Source of the DNA: Scatosoma sp048465415
GTDB taxonomy: Bacteria; Bacillota; Clostridia; Christensenellales; Borkfalkiaceae
Assembly: GCA_048465415.1 (NCBI GenBank)
Contig: DBFWLO010000024.1
Span: 62,001 to 126,000 of the forward strand
Reading direction: 5' to 3'
Length of the DNA stretch: 64,000 nt
Shown here in pieces: positions 36,504 to 43,302 of this stretch (positions are counted from its first letter, which is position 1; each line of letters starts with the position of its first letter). A program made the position numbers and the translations under genes. The notes under the pieces are model-generated. The model saw only the letters and a program-made list of their open reading frames with translations, was not told the DNA's origin and did no database searches.

Positions 36504-36905
36504 TTACGCTTTCTTCACGATCGCGTCGAACTCGCATTCTCGCCGGAATCGTTCGAGCGCCCGCAGATATTTTTCGCTCAAAGCGAGCGTGTACCGTTGT
36601 TTTTCCTCATAGGAAAGGGTTTCGTAATATTCCTTATCGGTAAGTCTGCCGATGGCGTCGCTGACTTCGCCCTCCCTGGTGAGCAGCTCTTTCACTTTGA
36701 GATAGAACGCGTCCTCCTGTTCTCCCGTTAGAGATGCGGAAACCCGGCTTTTGAAATATCGCCCCGCTTTGCTTTCGTTTAAACCCTGTTCTTTCGCTTT
36801 TTCCATTTGTGCGTTCAGATCGTCCTTGCAGTCGTTCCAGAATCCGCTCTTCATTCGCGTTTTTGCCTGCCTCGCAAGTCCTCTCAAAGTGCGTTGCTGT
36901 GTCAT
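36504..36905 (-). CDS. unknown protein downstream of rpsU
   Basis: 133 residues from ATG 36905 (AGAGGTGAAG upstream). It is fully hydrophilic and mostly helical by eye: MTQQRTLRGLARQAKTRMKSGFWNDC, many Lys/Glu/Arg, and LSYEEKQRYTLALSEKYLRALERFRREC near the end. No motif is recognised. It follows rpsU after a terminator and precedes the pcrA promoter. In many Firmicutes this position is taken by yqeY (GatB/YqeY), but the sequence does not look like YqeY. The gap 36906-36989 between the two genes shows no separate consensus promoter, so it may depend on read-through from rpsU. Confidence 0.65.
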   Translation of the reverse strand: MTQQRTLRGLARQAKTRMKSGFWNDCKDDLNAQMEKAKEQGLNESKAGRYFKSRVSASLTGEQEDAFYLKVKELLTREGEVSDAIGRLTDKEYYETLSYEEKQRYTLALSEKYLRALERFRRECEFDAIVKKA

Positions 36906-36989
36906 TTGGTACTTCACCTCTCTTTGTGTATTTTTCCTGATTTTTTCCGGTTTTTCGTCTTTCTTCGACACGCATATACAATTTTTGCA

Positions 36990-37021
36990 AATAAAAAAGC
37001 CCACAGCAAGCGTTGTGAGCT
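36990..37021 (-). terminator. rpsU terminator
   Basis: Minus strand: AGCTCACA, loop, TGTGGGCT (one G-U pair) followed by TTTTTTAT. Confidence 0.75.
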
Positions 37022-37032
37022 TTCTTCTTTCG

Positions 37033-37209
37033 TTAGTTTTTGTTTCTCTTTCTGGCAGCTTCGGACTTCTTCTTCTTTCTTACGGAAGGTTTTTCATAAA
37101 ATTCCTTCTTTCTCAGATCACCGATGATGCCGTCGCGGGAGCACTTTCTTTTGAAACGGCGCAATGCGCTTTCCACGTTCTCGTTATCTCCTACTTTAAC
37201 CGTAGACAC
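37033..37209 (-). CDS. rpsU: 30S ribosomal protein bS21
   Basis: 58 residues, starting at GTG 37209: MSTVKVGDNENVESALRRFK. An in-frame TTG three codons upstream lies directly on the AAGGAGG site and is rejected. The basic tail (VRKKKKSEAARKRNKN) and CSRDGIIGDLRKKEFYEKP are typical of bS21. A single-gene transcript with a strong promoter and terminator. Confidence 0.95.
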   Translation of the reverse strand: MSTVKVGDNENVESALRRFKRKCSRDGIIGDLRKKEFYEKPSVRKKKKSEAARKRNKN

Positions 37210-37254
37210 TCTTCTCAACCCTCCTTCGCCTCAGGCATTTTTTGTTACCATGTT

Positions 37255-37283
37255 ATTATATCAGTCCGAAAGTTTTCTGTCAA
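37255..37283 (-). promoter_or_regulatory. promoter of rpsU
   Basis: Minus strand: TTGACA (37283-37278), 17-base spacer, TATAAT (37260-37255), extended -10 TGA. All elements match consensus. Confidence 0.8.
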
Positions 37284-37338
37284 GTCTTTTACCCGATTTT
37301 TTCCAACGTTTTTCGCCGAAATTTTTCCTTTCTCCCGT

Positions 37339-37977
37339 TCAGTCGAGGAGCTCGAAATCCTCCGCGCCGTGCTTGCACAAGGGGCAGATATAATCTTCGG
37401 GCAGATACTCTCCCTCGTAGACGAATCCGCAGATTTTGCATACCCAGCGCTTCAACTTCTTCTCCCCGGCCGCGGCTTCCGGTTTCGCCGCCGGCTTGGG
37501 TTTGATGTGCGCGAAATAGTATTCGTACGTCACGGACGGCTCCGAAGAAAGCACCTTCGCCTCCGTCACGTCCGCCACAAACAGCGTATGCGTACCGTAA
37601 TCGAGCGCGTCCGCGACCTTCGCGGAAATCAAAGCGTTCGTGTGCGCGGGCAGATAGTAGAGTCCGTTTTCGCTTCTCGGGTACTCCCCGCCCGCGAATT
37701 TGTCCGCGTCCCTGCCGCTCTGGAACCCGAACTGTTTGAAAATTTCAAACGGCGCGCTTTCGGTGAGCACGGACACGTTGAACACGCCCGTTTTTTTAAT
37801 CATCTGCTCGGTATAATTGAGCTTGTTGACGTAGACGGTGATGCGTTTGGGAACGTCGGTGATCAAGGACACGGTATTGACGATACAGCCGTTGTCCTTG
37901 TTTCCCTCTCTCGCGCTCAAAACGAATAATCCGTAGGTGAGTTTAAACATCGCTTCGTTTTCGATCTTGTTTTCCAT
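37339..37977 (-). CDS. flavin reductase-like protein fused to rubredoxin
   Basis: 212 residues from ATG 37977 (GGAGGAAGGAT). The N-terminal 160 residues are a flavin-reductase/flavoredoxin FMN-binding domain (KLTYGLFVLSAREGN, NGCIVNTVSLITDVPKRITVYVNK). After an Ala/Pro/Lys linker a complete rubredoxin follows (CKICGFVYEGE ... CPLCKHGAEDFELLD) with both CxxC iron-binding pairs. This is the arrangement of high-molecular-weight rubredoxin, an electron carrier from NAD(P)H to oxygen-defence enzymes in anaerobes. It is encoded 42 bases after the superoxide reductase gene on the same strand and is probably its electron donor. Confidence 0.9.
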   Translation of the reverse strand: MENKIENEAMFKLTYGLFVLSAREGNKDNGCIVNTVSLITDVPKRITVYVNKLNYTEQMIKKTGVFNVSVLTESAPFEIFKQFGFQSGRDADKFAGGEYPRSENGLYYLPAHTNALISAKVADALDYGTHTLFVADVTEAKVLSSEPSVTYEYYFAHIKPKPAAKPEAAAGEKKLKRWVCKICGFVYEGEYLPEDYICPLCKHGAEDFELLD

Positions 37978-38019
37978 ATCCTTCCTCCCGCGTCCCCGCG
38001 ATCGCACGAAAATTCTTTT

Positions 38020-38379
38020 TTACGCCTTCCAAAGCCCGTGCAGGTTGCAGTACGCGTACACGGCCTTCAATTTGTCCCCGTCCGCCAAAAGGAAGGACGC
38101 TTCCGGCTTATCCGTGTCGCGGAACCGCCGCACGGAATATCCTTGCTCCGTCTCGATCGCCACCCATTCGATGAGGTGCTCGGCGCTCATGGGGTGGGAA
38201 ACGCTGCCCACGTTCACGACCACGGTGTTCCCCGAAGCGGCCACGACGGGAATATGCTTCTCTTTCGCCCCTTCCGTGGCGAAAGGCACAAGCTCTTTCC
38301 AATCCCCGTTTAAAGTCAGTTCTTCCGCCGAAATAATCACTTTCTTGCAAGTCGCGCACTGATAAAATTTGAGTTCCAT
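38020..38379 (-). CDS. superoxide reductase (desulfoferrodoxin family)
   Basis: 119 residues. The catalytic iron centre ligands of neelaredoxin/SOR are visible: Lys-His in EKHIPVV (about 41), His in VSHPMSAEHLIEW (two His), and Cys/His in YCNLHGLWK at the end. The N-terminal desulforedoxin part has only CATCKK (one CxxC), lacking the CC pair that completes the second iron site, so it is a one-iron type with a remnant N-terminal domain. It reduces superoxide to peroxide without making oxygen. First gene of a two-gene unit. Confidence 0.88.
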   Translation of the reverse strand: MELKFYQCATCKKVIISAEELTLNGDWKELVPFATEGAKEKHIPVVAASGNTVVVNVGSVSHPMSAEHLIEWVAIETEQGYSVRRFRDTDKPEASFLLADGDKLKAVYAYCNLHGLWKA

Positions 38380-38409
38380 TTTCTAAAATCTCCTTATTCC
38401 TGAATTTAT

Positions 38410-38424
38410 TTATTAAGATTAAAT
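38410..38424. promoter_or_regulatory. weak PerR/Fur-like box downstream of the -10
   Basis: TTATTAAGATTAAAT matches 10 of the 14 informative bases of the PerR box (TTATAAT-n-ATTATAA) and lies between the -10 box and the superoxide reductase start, where a repressor would block transcription. The surroundings are AT-rich, so the match may be by chance. Confidence 0.3.
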
Positions 38425-38432
38425 CCTATTTT

Positions 38433-38461
38433 ATTATATCTTAAAAATATGGATTTGTCAA
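38433..38461 (-). promoter_or_regulatory. promoter of the superoxide reductase pair
   Basis: Minus strand: perfect TTGACA (38461-38456), 17-base spacer, perfect TATAAT (38438-38433). Confidence 0.8.
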
Positions 38462-38502
38462 TAGTATATGTAAAAATTCCCAAAAAATTTTTAAGGCAAG
38501 AA

Positions 38503-38536
38503 AAAAGCCGCCGGAAAAATTCCGAACGGCTTTTAT
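38503..38536 (-). terminator. terminator of the small HTH gene
   Basis: Minus strand: AAAGCCG ... CGGCTTT with inner GGAA/TTCC pairing, then TTTTTTC. It overlaps the stop codon of the gene at 38533-38796. Confidence 0.65.
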
Positions 38537-38796
38537 TTATCAATATTCATGACGGCATTCACCGCCGCAATCACATATCTTCTTTGTTGAGTTCCCAGGC
38601 TGCGCCATATTTGCTTTGCGTGCAGAACCTCAAAAGGCACATTATCCGTTTCCGCCCTAAAAGAGACAGGATCAAAAAGCATCGCTTTCAACAAAATCGA
38701 AACGGTGGAAGGGTAAAGTCCTATAATTTTTGCCAGGCGTTTGTAATCCAATCCGTACTCATGAACTTCTTTCACGATCATTTCTTCTTTGGTCAT
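38533..38796 (-). CDS. small HTH-type DNA-binding protein
   Basis: 87 residues. EVHEYGLDYKRLAKIIGLYPSTVSILLKAM (about 10-39) reads as a helix-turn-helix of the sigma-70-region-4/Cro type. The remainder (FRAETDNVPFEVLHAKQIWRSLGTQ) is unknown. The leader AAAGGGGATATATGTT resembles that of the neighbouring regulator gene at 38830-39138 (TAGGGGATATATAGAA), suggesting the two are related in expression. No partner operon is evident; function unknown. Confidence 0.6.
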   Translation of the reverse strand: MTKEEMIVKEVHEYGLDYKRLAKIIGLYPSTVSILLKAMLFDPVSFRAETDNVPFEVLHAKQIWRSLGTQQRRYVIAAVNAVMNIDK

Positions 38797-38829
38797 AACA
38801 TATATCCCCTTTATTAGGCCGGCCGCCTT

Positions 38830-39138
38830 TTATTTTGTAAACGCTTCTACCAATGTGATGACGGTATCTTTCTTTTCTTCGGGCACTTTGCGGAACAATT
38901 CCAGAATCTTCAATTCCCGTTCCGTCAACTTATCGACTTCTATATCCGTATAAAATTCCGCGGGTGAAATTTCTAACGCTGCGCAAACATCTTCTAACGA
39001 TTTTCTACTGGGAGTATAATGATTGTCATTAAACCAATCATAAACAGTCGTTTCATGAATACCCGCTTCTTTCGCTAATTTATATAAACTCCAATCACGT
39101 TTCTTTAATAATTCTAAAATTCTTTCTTGTATATTCAT
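38830..39138 (-). CDS. XRE-family transcriptional regulator
   Basis: 102 residues. The N-terminal HTH_3 domain (about 1-65) reads ELLKKRDWSLYKLAKEAGIHETTVYDWFND, a clear Cro/CI helix-turn-helix, continuing to ALEISPAEFYTD. A C-terminal helix (KLTERELKILELFRKVPEEKKDTVITLVEAF) resembles the tail of phage-type repressors. It is AT-rich relative to the housekeeping genes, as is the whole 38.8-39.9 kb stretch, which suggests acquired DNA. Confidence 0.85.
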   Translation of the reverse strand: MNIQERILELLKKRDWSLYKLAKEAGIHETTVYDWFNDNHYTPSRKSLEDVCAALEISPAEFYTDIEVDKLTERELKILELFRKVPEEKKDTVITLVEAFTK

Positions 39139-39304
39139 TTCTATATATCCCCTACATATATTTTATATTCACCCTCCCATAATTTGCCACTTTCTACTAT
39201 GTGGTATATACACAGTACAACAATGCAATATTTATATTAATTTACTTGTTTTTATATAAAATATTTGATATAATATAATTAAAATAGATGTTATCCTCGA
39301 CGAA

Positions 39305-39772
39305 TTATATTCCAGATTTCTTTTCTCTTCCCAGAAGAAAATCCACTGTGCAGTCAAATTCTTTTGCCAAATCTATGAACACAAAAGTTTCGGGCATGGT
39401 TCTCATTCTGATCCATTTTGAAATCGACGCTTGTTGCATTTCTAATTTTTTAGCCAATTTTCCTTGTGATAACCCTTTTTCCTGCATTAAACTTTTTAAA
39501 CGTGAAACGAATAACGCCGGTATCTCTTGAATCTGGCACTTTGTATGATAACAATAAACATCTGCTTCTTTTAATCCGAGTAAATAATCAGTGCTGACTT
39601 CAAAATAATCGGCGATACGCGCAAGCGCGTCATAACGAGGCAGACAGGAACCTTCTAAATAAGTAGTAATGGATTTTCTATCAACATTCGTCCCTATTGA
39701 TAATTTTCTTTTACTTATATTTTCCGGCTCCATAAGTTGTTGTAGCCTTGAACTAAATATCAATAACGGCAT
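39305..39772 (-). CDS. tandem double-HTH XRE regulator
   Basis: 155 residues with two complete Cro/CI helix-turn-helix domains in series. The first is at about 5-66 (ENISKRKLSIGTNVDRKSITTYLEG ... FEVSTDYLLG), the second at about 85-150 (EKGLSQGKLAKKLEMQQASISKWIR ... FDCTVDFLLGREKK). Each ends in the same 'DYLLG / DFLLG' cap, so the gene looks like an internal duplication of an HTH_3 unit. No other domain is seen. RBS GGAGAAG before ATG 39772. It is divergent from the SLOG gene and may regulate it. Confidence 0.8.
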   Translation of the reverse strand: MPLLIFSSRLQQLMEPENISKRKLSIGTNVDRKSITTYLEGSCLPRYDALARIADYFEVSTDYLLGLKEADVYCYHTKCQIQEIPALFVSRLKSLMQEKGLSQGKLAKKLEMQQASISKWIRMRTMPETFVFIDLAKEFDCTVDFLLGREKKSGI

Positions 39773-39894
39773 GTCATAACTTCTCCATAGAATTTATGAC
39801 TTTATTATGCACCATATATAGTCTTAAAATCACATAACTGAGGGATCAACAAGAGTGGGGAAATAAGACTCAAAAATAATAAAAGGAGAATTTT

Positions 39895-40329
39895 ATGTAT
39901 TCCTGCGCATTTTTCGGCCACCGAGACGTGGATTATACCCCCTATTGCGAAAAGATCGAAAACATTCTTGCCGACCTCATAGAAAATCGCGGCGTGACGA
40001 GGTTTTATTCGGGCAATCGGGGCAACTTCGACAAGCTGTGCGCCTATCTCGTCTGGGACTTGAAATTCCGATATCCGCAGATCGAAAATATCCTCGTCCT
40101 GTCCTATCCGTCCAAGAGCGACTTTATTCTCCCGAAATTTTTCGACGACGCGGCGTATCTTTTGGAAACGCACGTGCCGCCTAAATTCGCCATACCGCAG
40201 ACCAACCGGCGCATGGTCGATCTGGCGGATCATATCGTTTCGGGGGTAAACCGCGACCGAGGCGGCGCGTTTACCGCCTGCCAATATGCCGAAAAACGAA
40301 AGAAAGATATCATTCGGATTTACGATTGA
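39895..40329 (+). CDS. SLOG-domain protein (DUF1273/YpsA-like)
   Basis: 144 residues. CAFFGHRDVDY at the start is the glycine/His motif of the DUF1273-YpsA group of the SLOG (Rossmann-like, nucleotide or ligand-binding) superfamily, and SGNRGNFDKLCAYL is the second conserved block. SLOG proteins are thought to sense or process nucleotide-derived signals and occur in some defence systems. AAAGGAGAATTTT precedes ATG. It is followed by an unknown gene with the same orientation, 18 bases away, so the two form an operon. Confidence 0.75.
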   Translation: MYSCAFFGHRDVDYTPYCEKIENILADLIENRGVTRFYSGNRGNFDKLCAYLVWDLKFRYPQIENILVLSYPSKSDFILPKFFDDAAYLLETHVPPKFAIPQTNRRMVDLADHIVSGVNRDRGGAFTACQYAEKRKKDIIRIYD

Positions 40330-40347
40330 AAAAAGGAGGAAACCGAT

Positions 40348-41025
40348 ATGTTTGAGAAAAAACGCGAGGCGCGCACCCGGCGCGCGGTCAATCTGTTATT
40401 TTTGGAGGAAGCCCTTCAAAATGCCGGACAGGAATATTCCTTTTTCGCAAACGCCGAGCCCGACGAGAAAAGCCGGGCGTATATGCGGAATATTCTCGTC
40501 AAAATCCTTGCGCCGGCCGCCGCGCCCGCGAACGCGGAAGAGCTGTTGTTCGGGCGTTATCTGTACCAAACCGCATACGCGGAAAAAGAACGCGTTGAGC
40601 TCGACGGGCTCGCCGTTCGTCTGAAAAATATTTTTCAGACGAACGCCCCGCCGGAACATCGAGATGTTCCGGCGGGGCGCTTAGAAATTTATTTGTCTCA
40701 TCTTCTGAACCGACGGCGCGCGTTCGAAAACATACTCTCCGCCTTGTGGCATGGGCAGCTGAAAGCGGGAGACCGACTCAACGCGTTTTTTCCCGACCAT
40801 ATAAAAACCGAAACGCTGGACGCGTTTCGGCTGCCGCCGCTTCCCCCGCTCTTTGGGATCGAGGGAAACGAAATTATTTTAAACGAAGTCTCCGAAAAAA
40901 CTTTTCTCTTCCTGCTTTCGGGGCTTTTGATCGGACGGCTTGCCGATTCCGACCGCGCCCGCGCGCTCTCTGCGAGGTGCTATCTTCACGCGAAAGAGTA
41001 TTTGTATAAAAGTTCGTCGAGATAG
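40348..41025 (+). CDS. unknown protein whose frame contains two abutting palindromes
   Basis: 225 residues; AAGGAGGAAACCGAT before ATG 40348. The first half is charged and helical (MFEKKREARTRRAVNLLFLEE), the second half hydrophobic (LFLLSGLLIGRLADSDRARALSARC). No family is recognised. Residues about 90-111 are encoded by the palindrome pair at 40614-40679, which is 66 bases (22 codons) and keeps the frame. The gene follows the SLOG gene. Its 3' end overlaps, head to head, the last 40 bases of the isomerase gene on the other strand. Whether the palindromic insert is translated or the gene is inactivated cannot be told from sequence. Confidence 0.6.
   Translation: MFEKKREARTRRAVNLLFLEEALQNAGQEYSFFANAEPDEKSRAYMRNILVKILAPAAAPANAEELLFGRYLYQTAYAEKERVELDGLAVRLKNIFQTNAPPEHRDVPAGRLEIYLSHLLNRRRAFENILSALWHGQLKAGDRLNAFFPDHIKTETLDAFRLPPLPPLFGIEGNEIILNEVSEKTFLFLLSGLLIGRLADSDRARALSARCYLHAKEYLYKSSSR
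40614..40645. repeat. 32-bp perfect palindrome inside a coding frame
   Basis: CGTTCGTCTGAAAAAT followed directly by its exact reverse complement, no loop. Two bases are shared with the palindrome at 40644-40679. Confidence 0.9.
40644..40679. repeat. 36-bp near-perfect palindrome (17-bp stems, 2-base loop)
   Basis: CGCCCCGCCGGAACATC, loop GA, then the exact reverse complement. It is very GC-rich, in contrast with the AT-rich centre of the palindrome before it. Confidence 0.9.
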
Positions 41026-41792
41026 TCGCAGGATTCTTTCAGTTCCTCCGGCCGTTCAAAATCGTCTTTGTAGACCTCGACGAGCAGCGGCCCGTCGAAG
41101 CCCGCGCCATGTAAGCGTTTCAAAAGCTCGGGGAAATCGAAACGACCTTTGCCGGGCAGACAAATCCGCCCTTCCGCGTCCACGTCGGACACGTGGATAT
41201 GCGCGAGCCGGCCTTCCATTTCTTTCAAATACATCTCGTAAGGATATTCGGACAGCCGGGCTTGTTTTATATCGAGCACGCCGAAGAGAGCGGGAGACGC
41301 ACGCCGCATTTCCGTGAATACGCCGGGGCGGTTATAAATCGCCCACTCGACGTTTTCGAGGCAAAGCCGGATTCCGAAGCCGAGACAGCGTTCGGAAATT
41401 TCTTTGAGGGCTTCGCTCCACGCGCCCAGCCGGTCGCCCTCGCCCGAACGGGAGGAACGCTTGATGCGCGCGATACCGTGAAACGTATAATATTCCGCGC
41501 CGAACGCGCGCCCGGCTTCCAGGGCTTTCGTCAGCCACTCGTACGCGTCCGCTTTCACGCGCGGATTACCGTTGAAAAGCTGCGGCTCGAACTGCGTGTT
41601 GAGCACGTGCATGGAATGTACCTCCACGCCCCCTTTGCCGGCGGCGAGCTTTTCGCCGAACGCCCGGGAATATTCGCAGAAGGAGGTGAGGAACACCTCC
41701 GCCGTGCGCACGCCGAGAGAATCGAGAAGAGGAAGCGCCTCTTCGTTATTTTTTCTGGAAAACAGCGACGCCGTAGATACGCCCGTCCGCAT
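40986..41792 (-). CDS. TIM-barrel sugar phosphate isomerase/epimerase-like protein
   Basis: 268 residues from ATG 41792 (AAGGTGCGTGT upstream). AP-endonuclease-2/xylose-isomerase-like barrel: TAEVFLTSF, the metal-ligand Glu in LCLENVEW (about 145), Asp/His in VLDIKQARLSE and HIHVSDVDAEGR, and Glu in PLLVEVYKDDF. Substrates of this family are diverse (inosose, hydroxypyruvate, xylulose-like sugars) and cannot be assigned here. It is transcribed alone, with its 3' end overlapping the convergent unknown gene. Confidence 0.82.
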   Translation of the reverse strand: MRTGVSTASLFSRKNNEEALPLLDSLGVRTAEVFLTSFCEYSRAFGEKLAAGKGGVEVHSMHVLNTQFEPQLFNGNPRVKADAYEWLTKALEAGRAFGAEYYTFHGIARIKRSSRSGEGDRLGAWSEALKEISERCLGFGIRLCLENVEWAIYNRPGVFTEMRRASPALFGVLDIKQARLSEYPYEMYLKEMEGRLAHIHVSDVDAEGRICLPGKGRFDFPELLKRLHGAGFDGPLLVEVYKDDFERPEELKESCDYLDELLYKYSFA

Positions 41793-41873
41793 ACACGCAC
41801 CTTCTTTTTTCTCTCTATGGTAGCACAATTCCCCGCTTTTGTCAATCGGCGGAAAAAGTTTTTCCGTCTAAGT

Positions 41874-42965
41874 TCAGTCCTTCGTGACGACGACGCAGGC
41901 GGCGCCGAACGACGCGCCCGGCGTGTCTTCGTCCGCCGGGACTTCCGCGGCGGCAAGCTCGTCCTCGTCTTTGGGCGGCGCGGCTTCCTCTTTAGCGGGC
42001 GCGGAAGGCTCGTCCGAGAGCTCCCGAGGCGGCTCTGCAAGCGGCAGCGGCTTTGTCGAGTCCCCTATCGCCGCGGAAACGGAGGCGGCGATCATCACCG
42101 CGCAGCCGATTCCGAGCGAAGCCGTCCAGCCCACTTTGCCTGCCAGGAGGCTGAACAGCACCCCGGCGAGAGATTCGAGACTGAGCAGAATCGCGGTGAG
42201 CGAGGGAGAAATGCGGCTCTGCGCATACGTCTGTACGATATAGGCGTAAGCGGAGCTGAGCGCGCCGAGATAGAGCACGGCGGGAAGGCAGACGCTCCAA
42301 TCGACGGCGGCGAAGCCCGAACGCTCGCGGACGAGCGCGCCGACTAAGCCGCACAGTCCCATCGTCAGCATTTGCACGGCGCTGAAATTAAAGACGTTGA
42401 CGCCGTCGGCGAACTTATCCACGAGAATGATCTGCACGGCGAAAAACCCGGCGCAAAGCAGGGTGAACGCGTCGCCGCGGTTGAAATTTCCGCCCGCGCC
42501 TTTGAGATCGAAGAGGAAAAACATACCCGTCAAAAACACGCACGCGTTGAGAAGGGGCTTCCATTGGAATTTTTTGCGCAGTACGCAATAGACGACGGGA
42601 ACGAGAATGACGTACGCGCCCGTCAGCATACCGCTTTTGGCGGTATCCGTGTATAAGAGTCCGATCGACTGGAAGAAAAAGCCGAAGAAATTGACGATCC
42701 CCACGAGGATCCCCGCCCAAACCTCCTTTTTGGAGAACCGGGCGTATTGTTTGGTCTTTTTAAGGCACAGCCTCGCCAGGAAAAGCACGACGGCCGCGAG
42801 CAGGAAGCGCCCCGCCAGCATGGTGAATACCTGCATGCTCCCGAGCGCGTCGTCCGTCACGATGATCCCGTAGCCCCAGATCATCGTCACCGATAAAAGC
42901 AGCCCTATAAAGAGCGCTTTCATCGCCCTTCCTCCGGAAGTGAAAATTTTTTCGGTTGTTTTCAT
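41874..42965 (-). CDS. EamA/DMT-family membrane transporter
   Basis: 363 residues from ATG 42965 (GGGGAGG, 7 bases upstream). An internal ATG at 42923 also has a good GGAGG site and would give 349 residues starting MKALFIGLLL. There are ten membrane helices with the two EamA repeats (for example SVTMIWGYGI, IGLLYTDTAKSGMLTGAYVILVP, and YAQSRISPSLTAILLSLESLAGVLFS, the best conserved block). A C-terminal cytosolic tail of about 60 residues is Ala/Pro/Glu-rich and not part of the family core. The exported metabolite is unknown. Confidence 0.88.
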   Translation of the reverse strand: MKTTEKIFTSGGRAMKALFIGLLLSVTMIWGYGIIVTDDALGSMQVFTMLAGRFLLAAVVLFLARLCLKKTKQYARFSKKEVWAGILVGIVNFFGFFFQSIGLLYTDTAKSGMLTGAYVILVPVVYCVLRKKFQWKPLLNACVFLTGMFFLFDLKGAGGNFNRGDAFTLLCAGFFAVQIILVDKFADGVNVFNFSAVQMLTMGLCGLVGALVRERSGFAAVDWSVCLPAVLYLGALSSAYAYIVQTYAQSRISPSLTAILLSLESLAGVLFSLLAGKVGWTASLGIGCAVMIAASVSAAIGDSTKPLPLAEPPRELSDEPSAPAKEEAAPPKDEDELAAAEVPADEDTPGASFGAACVVVTKD

Positions 42966-43074
42966 CGGCAGACCTCCCCTCCGCGCCCGTTCAAAGACGA
43001 ATTTTCGCGGAAAATTTCCGCCCGAAGCGTGTTTTCGACCTTCGCGGCGGATATTTTTTTATTTTCGTATATTC

Positions 43075-43103
43075 AGTATAACACCTTTTCCCAGCTTTGT
43101 CAA
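43075..43103 (-). promoter_or_regulatory. promoter of the DMT transporter gene
   Basis: Minus strand: TTGACA (43103-43098), 17-base spacer, TATACT (43080-43075) with extended -10 TGT. The rest of 43104-43250 is AT-rich intergenic DNA in which I see nothing further. Confidence 0.75.
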
Positions 43104-43250
43104 CCCCTCTCCTTTCAATTTTTGAAACATTATTCCTTTTGCATATCAATTATTCTCAACTGCTGAACAAATATTTTCTTCTCTATTTCTTTTAAATAAA
43201 GAATATTATAAATTCACACTTCCTTTCTCTTAAACATTTATGCACTTACA

Positions 43251-43282
43251 CAAAAAATTCCGCCGGCCGCGGCCGGCGGAAT
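43251..43282 (-). terminator. terminator of the alcohol dehydrogenase gene
   Basis: A 26-base perfect palindrome (ATTCCGCCGGCCG and its reverse complement, 43257-43282) followed on the minus strand by TTTTTTG. Confidence 0.8.
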
Positions 43283-43302
43283 CAAAGAAGCGGACTTCGG
43301 TT

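Noticed and set aside
43257..43282. GC-rich palindrome as a CRISPR or mobile-repeat unit
   Set aside because: Single copy followed by a T-run on the minus strand: a terminator.
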